Positions 52,127 to 60,918 are shown, numbered from the stretch's first letter. The stretch: DNA of 64,000 nt from CAZGKW01 sp964526295 (GCA_964526295.1 CAZGKW010000020.1:1-64000), one strand, 5' to 3'. Numbers and translations are program-made. Notes: generated by a model from the letters alone, not told the origin.

Positions 52127-53439
52127 GCCGTTTGCGGATCGCCACCTTGGCGCTGGTTCTCGTGGCCGGCTGCGGCGGCGGAGGCACGACGCCCGTCGAG
52201 AGCGCTCGCCTGGCGAACGGGCTGACGGTCCTCCTGAAACCCCTGTCGGGCACCGAACAGGTGGCCCTCGTCGTCCTTTACTCGGTCGGCGGGCACCACG
52301 ACCCGGCGGGCCGAAGCGGCATGGCCCACCTCCTGGAGCACTGCTACGTGACAGCGGCCGCCGGCGACGCGCCGGCCCGCGACATGCAGGGCTACGTGGC
52401 CCGCTACCCCGACGGCTGGAACGCCCAGACGGGCGACACCTACACCGTCTTCGCGACGGTCTTCCCGCGGAAGCGCCTGGACGAGGAGCTGGAGGACGCG
52501 GCCGCCCGCATGGCCGACCTCCGGCTCACCCAGGCCGACCTTGCCCGCGAGGCGCCCCGCATCCGCCTGGAGCTGGCGAACATGTACGGGGGGATGCCCC
52601 GGCTGGCCGTCCAGAACCTGGCCCGCGAACGGGTCTGCCCCACGCCGCAAGGCGGCGTCAAGGGCGGCCTGGCCGACGAGATCGCCGCCGTCCATCCGGC
52701 CGACCTGGCCAGCCGATGGGCCCGGTACTACAAACCCCGCAACGCCGTCGTCGTCCTGGCGGGGGCCGTGGGCGACGCCGACACCGCCCAGGAGAAGGTC
52801 GCCGAGCACTTCGGCGGCATCCCGCCCGGCGAGGCGGTGCCCATGCCGGCGGCCGCGCCGCAGCCGACGCTGCCTTCGAGTGCGACCGTCCGGGTGGCCG
52901 CCCGCTCGCCGGGGGCGGGTCCCGCGGCGTGCCTGGCCTGGCGGGCCCCTCCGCCGGACAGTCCGCATTATGCGGCGTTCCTCGTCCTGGCGGCCCGGCT
53001 GGCCCGTGCGGCGCCCGAGTTGTCGGCGAACCCGCAGGTCTTCCCCGTCCAGTACCGCCCGCTCGACGACCCTTCGGTGCTGCACGTGACCGCGGGCCTC
53101 CGCGCCGGCGAGACCGGCGAGGCGGCCGTCGCCCGCATCGAGGCGTTCGTCACCCGCACCATCGGTCTGCCGATGTCCCAGGCCGACATCAGGGGGGCAA
53201 AGAGCTCCTTCGGCTTCATGCTCGACCTGGTGGACCTGCCCGACCGGACGCTCGCATACAACGTCTACGGGGCGGCGTTCGGCCTGGCCCGGCGACACCA
53301 GCTCGGCATCGACGGGGCGGAGCTTCGGCGGCGGATCGCAGGGCTCACGGAAACCGACCTTCGGGCGGCGGCCGAGACGGTCTTCGCCCCCGGCCGGCGG
53401 GCCGCGGTCGTCGTCGTGCCCGACCGGGGCGGCCGCTGA
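52123..53439 (+). CDS. M16-family zinc peptidase, lipoprotein
   Basis: A 438-residue pitrilysin-family protein. A lipoprotein signal (IATLALVLVAGC) anchors it. GMAHLLEHC is the inverted zinc motif H-x2-E-H, and the third ligand is probably the Glu in PRIRLEL about 75 residues later. The second half is the usual non-catalytic M16 domain (SQADIRGAKSSFGFMLDLVD). It is intact at the zinc site, so likely an active periplasmic protease, or half of a two-subunit enzyme; no second M16 gene is adjacent. Coupled on both sides: ATGA with the PH-like gene and TGATG with nfo. Confidence 0.88.
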   Translation: MSRLRIATLALVLVAGCGGGGTTPVESARLANGLTVLLKPLSGTEQVALVVLYSVGGHHDPAGRSGMAHLLEHCYVTAAAGDAPARDMQGYVARYPDGWNAQTGDTYTVFATVFPRKRLDEELEDAAARMADLRLTQADLAREAPRIRLELANMYGGMPRLAVQNLARERVCPTPQGGVKGGLADEIAAVHPADLASRWARYYKPRNAVVVLAGAVGDADTAQEKVAEHFGGIPPGEAVPMPAAAPQPTLPSSATVRVAARSPGAGPAACLAWRAPPPDSPHYAAFLVLAARLARAAPELSANPQVFPVQYRPLDDPSVLHVTAGLRAGETGEAAVARIEAFVTRTIGLPMSQADIRGAKSSFGFMLDLVDLPDRTLAYNVYGAAFGLARRHQLGIDGAELRRRIAGLTETDLRAAAETVFAPGRRAAVVVVPDRGGR

Positions 53440-54296
53440 TGCCCCGATTCGGCGCCCATCTTTCCATCGCCGACGGCGTGGACCAAGCCGTCGACCGGGC
53501 CCGCGAGATCGGCGCCGACTGTCTCCAGGTCTTCGTCAAGCCGCCCCAACAATGGCGGTTCCAGGCGCTCGACGACGAGACGGTCGGGCGGTTCCGCACG
53601 GCGGCGGCCGAGGCCGGCATCGAGCCGGTCGTCGGGCACGCCTCGTACCTGCTGAACCTGGCCAGCCCCGACCGGGACCTGTTCGTCAAGTCGCGGGCCT
53701 GCCTCATGGAGGAATGGGACCGGGCGGAGCGGCTCGGACTGATCGGCCTGGTCCTGCACCCCGGCTCGTATACGGACTCGACCGAGCGGGGCGGCCTGAG
53801 GCGGATCGTCCGGGCGTTCGACTGGCTCCACCGGCGGCGCGACCACGACGCCCGGGTCCTCCTGGAGACCACCGCCGGGGCCGGGAGCGTCCTCGGCTCG
53901 ACGCCCGAGCAGCTCGCCTTTTTTCTCGAGGAGTGCGACTGCGGCGACCGGCTCGACATCGCCATCGACACGTGCCACCTCTTCGCCGCGGGGTACGATC
54001 TGCGGACGGCCGAGGCGGTCGAGGAGACGCTCGACGCGATCGACGCGGCGGTGGGCATCGAGCGCGTCAAGGTCGTCCACGTCAACGACTCGAAGGGGGA
54101 GCTGGGCGGGCACCTCGATAGGCACGAGCACGTCGGAAGGGGGTCGATCGGCCTCGAAGGTTTCCGGGCGATTGTCAATCACCCGGCCCTGGCGGAGCTG
54201 CCCTTCATCCTGGAGACGCCCAAGAAGGACCGGCGAGGCCGCAAGATGGACCCGGTCAACCTCCGGACCCTCCGCCGGCTCGTCAAGCGTGACTGA
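53439..54296 (+). CDS. nfo: Endonuclease IV
   Basis: A 285-residue AP endonuclease with a TIM barrel, cutting DNA at abasic sites. FGAHLSIADGVDQAVDRARE is the family start. The three-zinc site is visible in VVGHASYLLNLASP, LVLHPGSY, LLETTAGAGSVLG, DIAIDTCHLFAAGYDL, VVHVNDSKGELGGHLDRHEH and FILETPKKD. All ligands look intact. The start overlaps the M16 stop (TGATG), an odd operon partner for a repair enzyme. A repeat element (54297-54398) follows immediately. Confidence 0.94.
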   Translation: MPRFGAHLSIADGVDQAVDRAREIGADCLQVFVKPPQQWRFQALDDETVGRFRTAAAEAGIEPVVGHASYLLNLASPDRDLFVKSRACLMEEWDRAERLGLIGLVLHPGSYTDSTERGGLRRIVRAFDWLHRRRDHDARVLLETTAGAGSVLGSTPEQLAFFLEECDCGDRLDIAIDTCHLFAAGYDLRTAEAVEETLDAIDAAVGIERVKVVHVNDSKGELGGHLDRHEHVGRGSIGLEGFRAIVNHPALAELPFILETPKKDRRGRKMDPVNLRTLRRLVKRD

Positions 54297-54398
54297 AACC
54301 GCAGAGGCGCAGAGGGCGCACAGAACAGCCAGCTCTAAGTCAAAAAAACGGCATTCTTGTTTGCCTTTGCTCAGCTATCCTGGCTTTTCTCTGCGGTT
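54297..54398. repeat. CGCAGAG repeat element with inverted ends
   Basis: AACCGCAGAG at the left end and CTCTGCGGTT at about 54389-54398 are perfect inverted copies about 100 bases apart. The left end continues as GCGCAGAGGGCGCACAGAAC. The inside is AT-richer (TCAAAAAAACGGCATTCTTG). It fills the space between two convergent genes. Related left ends occur near 26406 and 31739. Confidence 0.7.
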
Positions 54399-54409
54399 AG
54401 GCCAAGGCC

Positions 54410-55243
54410 TTACTTCTCGTGCGGCGGGGGGAGCTTCGTGCCGGCCAGGCCCATCGCCGGATCGGGCTTGGCGGGGACTTCGTACTCGACGACGATCGGC
54501 TCGGTGCGGTCCTCGGTGATCGTCAGGCCGCCGACCTTCGGCTCAAACATCCACCCCCACGTCTGCCAGACCCGCTTCGAGACCCGATGCCGCGTCAGCA
54601 CCCGCGTGCGGAACCTGGCCCACGAGTCGTACTTCTTCTCGTAGTACCACTGCTCCATCCGCCAGACGATCTCGTCGCCCTTGCGACCCACAAAGGGCTG
54701 GTCGAGCATCAGCTCGACCAGGACGACGGCCTTGTCGGCCGTGCCGCGGATCGCCAGGTCGCGGACCTTGTTCTCGTGCCGGCGGACCTCGTAGATGTGG
54801 CGGCGGATGGCCTCCAGGTCCTCCTTGCCGGGCGTCCCGCCGACCTCCAGGCCCATGTCTTCGGTGCGGTACTCGGGCGGGATCAGGGCGTCGTACTCGC
54901 TGATCTTCGGGGCCATGTCGACGCCTTCGAGCCGGCCCCACGGCGTCTCGATCATCAGGTCGTACGTCCCGAGCCGGAGGCCCGTCACCTCGAACGTCCC
55001 GGTCCGCCGGTCGATCTCGACCGGCACCTTCAGGTCGCTGCCGCGGTCCCACAGGTAGGCCTTGCGCACCCGCGCCGGCGGCGTGAGCTTGCCCCGGATG
55101 GTGCGGCCGGGGTCCGGCTTCGCCGCCTTGTCACCGGACGTTTCGGCGGCGGACGCATCGGCGTTCGGCTCGCCGGCGTCCACGAAGGGAGCGGGTCCCA
55201 ACATCAGGGCCGTCAGCGCGGCGATGACCCCGAATCGTCTCAT
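54410..55243 (-). CDS. Hypothetical exported protein
   Basis: A 277-residue exported protein with a signal peptide (FGVIAALTALMLGPAPFVDA). A small beta-sandwich like carboxypeptidase-regulatory domains comes next (GTFEVTGLRLGTYDLMIETP), followed by a charged helical region (RRHIYEVRRHENKVRDLAIR) and a beta-rich end. No catalytic motif was recognised. Its ATG overlaps the stop of the vWA gene (ATGA at 55240-55243), so the two are coupled and probably act together in the periplasm. Confidence 0.65.
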   Translation of the reverse strand: MRRFGVIAALTALMLGPAPFVDAGEPNADASAAETSGDKAAKPDPGRTIRGKLTPPARVRKAYLWDRGSDLKVPVEIDRRTGTFEVTGLRLGTYDLMIETPWGRLEGVDMAPKISEYDALIPPEYRTEDMGLEVGGTPGKEDLEAIRRHIYEVRRHENKVRDLAIRGTADKAVVLVELMLDQPFVGRKGDEIVWRMEQWYYEKKYDSWARFRTRVLTRHRVSKRVWQTWGWMFEPKVGGLTITEDRTEPIVVEYEVPAKPDPAMGLAGTKLPPPHEK

Positions 55244-56586
55244 GGCGCCTCCCTCGACCCCTCCTCCTGGCCCATTCGGGCCAGGTCCTTCTCCGTGACG
55301 AACTTGTACAGGCCGCCGTTCCGGGCCGCAATCTCTTTCAGGACTCGCTCGCCCGTGTTATAGATGAAGCCGACAGTGTGGACGCGGACCTTCCGCTCGC
55401 GGTTGAGCTCTCGAACGCGGTCCGCGACCCGGCGGTCGAATTCACCGTCCGTCAACAGGTAGATCAGGTCGGGCTTCTCCTCGAACGCCCGCTCCAGGGC
55501 TACGGTTGGGTCGGTCTGACCCTGGGGGATGATGCCGTCGATGAAGTCGAAGGCCCGCTGCTTCGCGGCGTCGGTGGCCCGCACGAGCGTCCTCGTGGGC
55601 ATCTCGACTGGCGGCCCGGACGAGTAGAAGCAAATGTGGAACATGACGTCGTCCTTGAGGGCCGCGACGCTCCGCTTCAGCTCGAACTTCACGTAGTCGA
55701 TCGAGTCGGTCATGCTGCCGGACCGGTCCACAACGTAGACGATCCGGGTGGCCCGGGTGTCGCGGACGCCGAAGAACCCGACCTTCTCTTCGCCGGGCTC
55801 GGTCACCTCTGCGTTCGGCGCCGCCGCAGGATCCAAGTCGGGCTTCACGTGCGGCACGGCCAAGGCCGGCCCGGGCCCATTTGCGGGTGCCTTGGCGGGC
55901 GGCGGTTCGGACGGTGGCGGCTCCCTCGCGGGTGCCGGCCCCGGGCCGGGTTTCGGCGGCCGCGGGGCCGCGTCCGTGCTGCACTCGACCAGGTGGACGG
56001 CCAGGAACGCGTACCGCTCGCTCCAGCCGGCGACGCGGACCTCGCCGCCCGCCGTCCGGACGGTCCCCCGGCTGGGATAGAGCGGGTCCGAGGAGGCGAG
56101 CTTCCCGACAAGCGTCACCGACCGCCCCGGAGCCTGGGCCAGGGCAGCGGCGGCTCCGTAGCGGAAGTCGGCCTGGACCTTGCACCGGGCGGTCCGCCCG
56201 TGGAGGCCGATCGGCACCGCCACGTGCCCGCGGAGCACGGCCGTGCCGTCCAGGGACGCCGAGACGCGGTCGACGACGATCTCGGCGATGAGCCGCCGAC
56301 CCGCCAGCGTCTCCTTGGCCCATCGGCGGAAGGCCCGGACGGCCTGGCCGTCCGCGTTACCCGGCGGCATGCGGTCTTTCGGAACGGTCCTGAGGAGTGC
56401 CTCAACGGTGTCAAACGCCACGTCGTTGGCCCCTGACGTCCCCGCCGGTGACCCCCCGTCGACCCCCTGTGTAGCGGGGCCCTTCGCGCCCTCGGAGGTC
56501 GCTCCGGCATGCCCGGGCCCGGCCGGAGACGCCCACGCAAGCATCAGCACGATCGCAGCCGGCACGACGGCTCGACAGGCAGTCAT
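55240..56586 (-). CDS. vWA-domain exported protein
   Basis: A 448-residue exported protein. A signal peptide (VVPAAIVLMLAWASPAGPG), a region of ~200 residues of unknown type, and a Pro-rich linker (RPPKPGPGPAPAREPPPSEP) lead to a C-terminal von Willebrand A domain. MIDAS residues are seen in RIVYVVDRSGSMTDSIDYVK (D-x-S-x-S), a Thr in GQTDPTVALERAF and LIYLLTDGEFD. Such domains bind protein partners through a metal ion. Coupled with the exported protein downstream. No MoxR is adjacent, though one is at 30566. Confidence 0.82.
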   Translation of the reverse strand: MTACRAVVPAAIVLMLAWASPAGPGHAGATSEGAKGPATQGVDGGSPAGTSGANDVAFDTVEALLRTVPKDRMPPGNADGQAVRAFRRWAKETLAGRRLIAEIVVDRVSASLDGTAVLRGHVAVPIGLHGRTARCKVQADFRYGAAAALAQAPGRSVTLVGKLASSDPLYPSRGTVRTAGGEVRVAGWSERYAFLAVHLVECSTDAAPRPPKPGPGPAPAREPPPSEPPPAKAPANGPGPALAVPHVKPDLDPAAAPNAEVTEPGEEKVGFFGVRDTRATRIVYVVDRSGSMTDSIDYVKFELKRSVAALKDDVMFHICFYSSGPPVEMPTRTLVRATDAAKQRAFDFIDGIIPQGQTDPTVALERAFEEKPDLIYLLTDGEFDRRVADRVRELNRERKVRVHTVGFIYNTGERVLKEIAARNGGLYKFVTEKDLARMGQEEGSREAP

Positions 56587-56694
56587 CGGTCACCCTCCTT
56601 CCACAGGTGTGTACGAGGGCCGGAGGGGTCGGAGCAGCCCTTCCCAGGTGGTCATGCGACCGAACGCCCTCTCGCGGGGGGCTGGGCTAGCGCC

Positions 56695-56724
56695 TTGACG
56701 CATCCCGTCGGGGAGGTCTATACT
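56695..56724 (+). promoter_or_regulatory. Promoter of the SPOR-like/small basic protein unit
   Basis: TTGACG (56695-56700), an 18-base spacer and TATACT (56719-56724), about 45 bases before the start at 56769. Confidence 0.7.
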
Positions 56725-56768
56725 GCCCCTGATTCGCGGCGTAAGCGACGTCGGGAGGGTGTCTGTCC

Positions 56769-57605
56769 ATGGCCAAGCGATCCCCACCGCGTGCGTTTTT
56801 CGAGATCCTGCGCGAGGAGCGGCAGGCCCGGACGGAGCGCGAGCAGCAGCAGAAGGAGGAGGTGGTGGAGGAGGAGGAAAGGCCCGCGCCGCTCGTCCGC
56901 CGTCGCCGGGAGCCGGGGCCCCCGCCTCCACCTGCTGCTGCGGCGGAGCCCCCCGCCCCGGCCGAGCGCCGCCAGTCCTGGATATCGACCGTCAAGGCCC
57001 GGCTGGCGGAGGGGACCGTTACGCTGAGTTACTTCTGGGTCGGCATCCTCGCCATCGTCTTCGCGTGGCTGTGCGTGCTGTGCATCTTCATCGGGACGTG
57101 GCTGGCGGGGCCGGCCTCGCTGCCGAACCCATCCAGGGAGCCCGACTTCCCGACCGTCCAGGCGGAAGCGCCGACGCCCGGCCTGCTGGGTGAAGGGGGC
57201 CCGACCGCTCCGGGGCCGGACACTGGCGGGGAATCGCATGGGGGCCGCCAGACGGAGACACCCGTTGGGGGCAGCGAGACGACTCCGGCCGGCGAGGCGC
57301 CGGGGGCCGGCGGCACACCGACGACACCCCAGCCAAAGGGCGAGTGGCGGGTCCGCATCGCCGGACGCCTGCCCCTGTCCCAGACCGAGTACACGGACAA
57401 GCTTCGTGCCTACCTGCTTCAGCACGGCATCGAGACCGAGCTGGACCTGAGGCAGCAGTACTACTACCTTTACACGAGCAAGCAGTTCGCGACCAAGGCG
57501 GAGTCGGACCGGTTCAAGGAGACGGTCAACGCCCTCAAGGTGCGGTTCGCCCGCGAGACCGGGTGGCGGGCCGATCCCGACGCCTACTCGGTCCAGGTCG
57601 ACTGA
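56769..57605 (+). CDS. Membrane protein with SPOR-like C-terminus
   Basis: A 278-residue bitopic protein. The cytoplasmic N-terminus is strongly charged (FFEILREERQARTEREQQQK, then an acidic stretch) and probably coiled-coil. One membrane segment (WVGILAIVFAWLCVLCIFIG, about residues 90-110) is followed by a Gly/Pro/Thr-rich linker. The C-terminal ~85 residues (EWRVRIAGRLPLSQTEYTDK onward) have the length and pattern of a SPOR peptidoglycan-binding domain, though the match is by eye. Such a layout fits a cell-envelope or division protein. The small basic protein gene follows 26 bases later, so they form one unit. Confidence 0.65.
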   Translation: MAKRSPPRAFFEILREERQARTEREQQQKEEVVEEEERPAPLVRRRREPGPPPPPAAAAEPPAPAERRQSWISTVKARLAEGTVTLSYFWVGILAIVFAWLCVLCIFIGTWLAGPASLPNPSREPDFPTVQAEAPTPGLLGEGGPTAPGPDTGGESHGGRQTETPVGGSETTPAGEAPGAGGTPTTPQPKGEWRVRIAGRLPLSQTEYTDKLRAYLLQHGIETELDLRQQYYYLYTSKQFATKAESDRFKETVNALKVRFARETGWRADPDAYSVQVD

Positions 57606-57631
57606 CCGTCAGACGGAAGGAGCTTTCGCAG

Positions 57632-57880
57632 ATGTCGATGGACAAGAGCCTCAAGAGCACGGGCGAGCTGACCCGGCACCGGAACGTGCTGTCGCGGGCC
57701 GAGCGGGTCGAGGCCCTGAAGGCAGACGACCGCTGGGACGAGGACCAGGACGTCTTCGGTCTGCCCAAGGTGGCGAACCGCCGCGTCCAGACCCGGAAGA
57801 AGGCCGCTGCGGCAGCCAAGGCGGAGGAAGCGGCCGCCGAGGCCGAAGCCGGTGCGGCCCAAGAGGAGGCGTCCGCGTAG
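57632..57880 (+). CDS. PVC-type small basic protein
   Basis: An 82-residue protein matching the 'small basic protein' family found in Planctomycetes, Verrucomicrobia and Chlamydiae: MSMDKSLKSTGELTRHRNVL then SRAERVEALKADDRW and FGLPKVANRRVQTRKK. Its molecular role is unknown; an association with ribosomes or rRNA has been suggested by family naming. The C-terminal ~25 residues are an Ala/Glu-rich tail (EEAAAEAEAGAAQEEASA). AAGGAG lies upstream of ATG 57632; the second ATG at 57638 is also possible. It is the best lineage marker in the window. Confidence 0.85.
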   Translation: MSMDKSLKSTGELTRHRNVLSRAERVEALKADDRWDEDQDVFGLPKVANRRVQTRKKAAAAAKAEEAAAEAEAGAAQEEASA

Positions 57881-58008
57881 GCGTCTCGGTGACGTGGAAA
57901 GACCCCGCCCCCTGTCGGACGGCGGCTTGCCCGCCCTGCGACGGGGGCGGCCGGATTTTCGGGCACCCGCGACCGGGCGGCGCCTACCGCCGGACGAGGA
58001 GCCGCAAC

Positions 58009-59130
58009 GTGTCCCAACGCGGCACGCTTCTGGCCGACCGGATGGGCGCGATCGACGCCTCCGGCATCCGCAAGGTCTTCGACCTCGCCGCCCGACTCCA
58101 AGACCCGGTCAACCTCAGCATCGGGCAGCCAGACTTCGACGTGCCCGAGCCGTGCAAGGAACGGGCCATCGAGGCCATCCGCTCCGGGGCCAACCGGTAC
58201 ACGGTCACCCAGGGCGAGGCCGACCTCCGGCGGGCCGTCGCCGCCGACCTCCGCCGCGGATTCGGCTCGTTCGAGGGGGGCGTGCTCATCACGAGTGGCG
58301 TCTCGGGCGGCATCCTGCTGGCCCTGATGGCCACGCTGGACCCCGGCGACGAGGTCCTCGTCCCGGACCCCTACTTCGTCATGTACAAACACCTCGTGAA
58401 CCTGGTGGGCGGCCGGCCGGTCTTCGTCGACACCTACCCGGACTTTCGCCTTCGGGCCGACCGCCTGGAGGCCGCCGTCACGGACCGGACGCGGATGCTC
58501 GTCCTGAACAGCCCCGCCAACCCCACCGGCGTGGTCTACACGGCGGAGGAGATGGAAGCGGCCGCGGCCGTCGCCGAGAGGCACGGCCTGCTGGTCCTCT
58601 CGGACGAGATTTACCGCCACTTCGCCTATGACGGCGATTGCCCGAGCGTCTGGCCGCTCTCGGACCGGGTCATCCTGCTGCGGGGCTTCTCGAAGACCTA
58701 CGGCATGACGGGCTGGCGGCTGGGCTACGCGGCCGGGCCGCCGGAGGTCCTCGGCGCGATGACCACGCTCCAGCAATACACGTTTGTCTGCGCTCCGGCG
58801 CCGTTCCAGCGGGCGGCCGTCGAGGCCCTCCGGACGGACGTCTCGGCCCACGTCGCCGAGTACCGGGCCAGGCGGGACCTCGTGTACGAAGGGCTGCGTG
58901 GGCGGTTCCGCGTGGAGAAGCCCGGAGGGGCGTTCTACATCTTCCCGGAGGCCCCCGGCGGGCGGGGGACCGAGTTCGTCGAGCGGGCCATCGAGGCGGG
59001 GGTCCTCGTCATCCCCGGCGGGGTGTTCAGCGAGCGGGACACGCACTTCCGCATCTCGTATGCGGCGCCGCCCGAGACGCTGGCCCGCGGCGTGGAGGTG
59101 CTGAACCGCCTGGCCGCCGAGGGGGGATGA
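58009..59130 (+). CDS. Class I/II pyridoxal-phosphate aminotransferase
   Basis: A 373-residue fold-type I aminotransferase, of the aspartate/aromatic type. NLSIGQPDFDVPEPCKERAI is the family start, LNSPANPTGVVYT carries the cofactor-contact Asn, LVLSDEIYRHFAYDG the Asp, LRGFSKTYGMTGWRLGY the Schiff-base Lys, and FRISYAAP the substrate-binding Arg. The substrate cannot be fixed; aspartate, aromatic amino acids or a biosynthetic intermediate are possible. GTG 58009 is chosen as GAGGAG lies eight bases before it; upstream codons give non-protein-like sequence. It stands between the small basic protein gene and the acyl-chain cluster. Confidence 0.87.
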   Translation: MSQRGTLLADRMGAIDASGIRKVFDLAARLQDPVNLSIGQPDFDVPEPCKERAIEAIRSGANRYTVTQGEADLRRAVAADLRRGFGSFEGGVLITSGVSGGILLALMATLDPGDEVLVPDPYFVMYKHLVNLVGGRPVFVDTYPDFRLRADRLEAAVTDRTRMLVLNSPANPTGVVYTAEEMEAAAAVAERHGLLVLSDEIYRHFAYDGDCPSVWPLSDRVILLRGFSKTYGMTGWRLGYAAGPPEVLGAMTTLQQYTFVCAPAPFQRAAVEALRTDVSAHVAEYRARRDLVYEGLRGRFRVEKPGGAFYIFPEAPGGRGTEFVERAIEAGVLVIPGGVFSERDTHFRISYAAPPETLARGVEVLNRLAAEGG

Positions 59131-59286
59131 GGTCCGGTTTTTGGCTTGCAGGCGGCGCGGCCCTGTGGTAGGGTCCGCGTTCTATTCTCGCCTCGCCGGA
59201 CCGCCGGTGGAAAGCGGCGATCGGCAGGGCATATCGAACGCGCGGGTCCGGTCCGGTCTGTGGCCCGGCGGGGGCGCAAAAAGGCT

Positions 59287-59316
59287 TTGCACGCGGCGAC
59301 GGGGCCGCGATAGAAT
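59287..59316 (+). promoter_or_regulatory. Promoter of the acyl-chain cluster
   Basis: TTGCAC (59287-59292), an 18-base spacer and TAGAAT (59311-59316), 18 bases before the first dehydratase start at 59335. The leader would be about 12 bases. Confidence 0.6.
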
Positions 59317-59334
59317 GCTTCGTCCTGGAACGCG

Positions 59335-59850
59335 ATGAGATTCTACCTGGTCGACCGCATCCTGGAACTCGATCCGGGCAAACGGATCGTCGCGGTCAAG
59401 AGCCTGAGTCTGGCCGAGGAGTACCTGGCGGACCACTTCCCGGCGTACCCCGTGCTGCCGGGCGTGATGATGCTGGAAGCCTTGGTCCAGTCGGCGGCAT
59501 GGCTGGTCCGGGTCGAGACCGACTTCCAGAAGACGCTGGTGCTGCTCCGCGAGGCGCGGAACGTCCGATACGGCAACTTTCTGCGTCCGGGCGGGCAGCT
59601 CGTGATGGAGGTCGAGGCCCTGGAGATCGGCCCCGACGCGAGCCGCTTCAAGGGGGTCGGTCGTTGGGAGGGGCAGGTGTGCGTCCAGGCCCGGATGGCC
59701 CTGGAGCATCTGAACGTGGCCGATGAGGACCCGGCCGGAAAGGAACTGGACGGGGCCCTCCGGCAGCACATGAGGGAACGGTTTCGGATGATCGGAGGTC
59801 CGCAGGCTCTGGAGGGGGCGGAGCAGGTGTCGCCGGAGGCGGGCCGCTGA
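59335..59850 (+). CDS. FabZ/FabA-like hydroxyacyl-ACP dehydratase 1
   Basis: A 171-residue hot-dog-fold dehydratase. DHFPAYPVLPGVMMLEALVQ has the catalytic His (DHFP) and the acid residue in the second helix (P-G-V-x-x-x-E), as in FabZ. The N-terminal half (MRFYLVDRILELDPGKRIVA) is typical. The last ~35 residues are longer than in FabZ and rich in charge (HMRERFRMIGGPQ). It should dehydrate beta-hydroxyacyl chains on the ACP encoded next. First gene after the promoter at 59287, with a second dehydratase, an ACP and two ketosynthases following on the same strand. Confidence 0.85.
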   Translation: MRFYLVDRILELDPGKRIVAVKSLSLAEEYLADHFPAYPVLPGVMMLEALVQSAAWLVRVETDFQKTLVLLREARNVRYGNFLRPGGQLVMEVEALEIGPDASRFKGVGRWEGQVCVQARMALEHLNVADEDPAGKELDGALRQHMRERFRMIGGPQALEGAEQVSPEAGR

Positions 59851-59902
59851 GGCGGTCCGGCCGCGGAGCCGGGGGACCGGGCACTCTGGGAGGTCAGACG
59901 AG

Positions 59903-60301
59903 ATGGCGCCAACTCGCGACGAGATCATGGACAAGGTCCGGGAGAGCCTGGTGGACGCCTTGGGCGTCGACGAGGACGAGGTGACCCCGGAAGCCCGGAT
60001 CGGGGCCGATCTCGGGGCCGAAAGCATCGATTACCTGGACATTGTTTTCCGGCTCGAAAAGGCCTTCAACGTCAAGATCCCGCGGGGCGATCTGTTCCCC
60101 GACAGCATCCTGAACAGCGACGAGTTCGTTCAGGACGGCAAGCTGACCGAGAAGGGCCTGGCCGAGCTTCGGACGCGGATGCCCTACGCCAAGCTCTCGG
60201 AGTTCGAGAAAAACCCCAGCGTCCAGGACATCGGCGACCTGTTCACGGTGGAGATGATCGTCAACTACATCGAGGCGAAGCTGAGCGAGGAAGCCGCCTG
60301 A
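59903..60301 (+). CDS. Extended acyl carrier protein
   Basis: A 132-residue acyl carrier protein. DLGAESIDYLDIVFRLEKAF carries the phosphopantetheine Ser (E-S-I-D in place of D-S-L-D), and the preceding VDEDEVTPEARIGA and following NVKIPRGDLF fit ACP helices. About 40 extra residues (EKGLAELRTRMPYAKLSEFE) are inserted between helices II and III, before FTVEMIVNYIEAKL; normal ACPs are ~80 residues. The insertion suggests a specialised carrier. GGAGG precedes the ATG. Confidence 0.87.
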   Translation: MAPTRDEIMDKVRESLVDALGVDEDEVTPEARIGADLGAESIDYLDIVFRLEKAFNVKIPRGDLFPDSILNSDEFVQDGKLTEKGLAELRTRMPYAKLSEFEKNPSVQDIGDLFTVEMIVNYIEAKLSEEAA

Positions 60302-60407
60302 ATCGGCTTTCGCTCGGGCGACCCGAGCCCGGCCGCGCCCGCCTCGTCCGGACGAAGCGGACCCGGTTGGGCTCGACTCTATACGGGCACCTTGAGGGTC
60401 CCGCCTG

Positions 60408-60905
60408 ATGCGTTGGATCTGGATCGACAAGTTCGTCGCCTTCGAGAGCGGCCGCCGCGCCGTCGCCATCAAGAACGTCACGATGGCCGAGGAGCACATC
60501 CACGACCACTTCCCGGGTTTCCCGATCCACCCGCCGACCCTCATGATCGAGGGGATGGCCCAGACGGGCGGCATCCTGGTCGGCGAAGCCCTGGACTTCG
60601 CCGAGCGGGTCATCCTGGCGAAAGTGGCCAAGGCGACGTTCCACGCCCGCGTCCGTCCCGGCGACCAGATCCGGTTCGAGGCGTCCGTCCGCGGCGAGGT
60701 CCGGTCCGAGGGGGCGTCGATCGAGGGGCGAATCACCCGGGGCGACGACCTGGTCGCCGAGATCGAGGTCCTCTTCGCCCATCTCGACCCGGCCAACGCG
60801 CCGCCCGAGGTCGGCGACGAGAACTTCGTGTTCACCGACGACTTCGTCCAGTTGCTCCGAATGCGGAGCCTGCGCGACCTCCAGGCCCCGGGGCCGTCCG
60901 AATGA
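60408..60905 (+). CDS. FabZ/FabA-like hydroxyacyl-ACP dehydratase 2
   Basis: A 165-residue hot-dog-fold dehydratase related to the first. HDHFPGFPIHPPTLMIEGMA contains the catalytic His and Glu; the loop reads HPPTL where FabZ has xPG. WIDKFVAFESGRRAVAIKNV is the family start. The last ~25 residues extend beyond the domain. Two different dehydratases in one cluster suggest either different chain lengths or a dehydratase plus an isomerase. The ketosynthase-like gene begins 13 bases later. Confidence 0.85.
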   Translation: MRWIWIDKFVAFESGRRAVAIKNVTMAEEHIHDHFPGFPIHPPTLMIEGMAQTGGILVGEALDFAERVILAKVAKATFHARVRPGDQIRFEASVRGEVRSEGASIEGRITRGDDLVAEIEVLFAHLDPANAPPEVGDENFVFTDDFVQLLRMRSLRDLQAPGPSE

Positions 60906-60918
60906 GCGGGAGGAGCCG

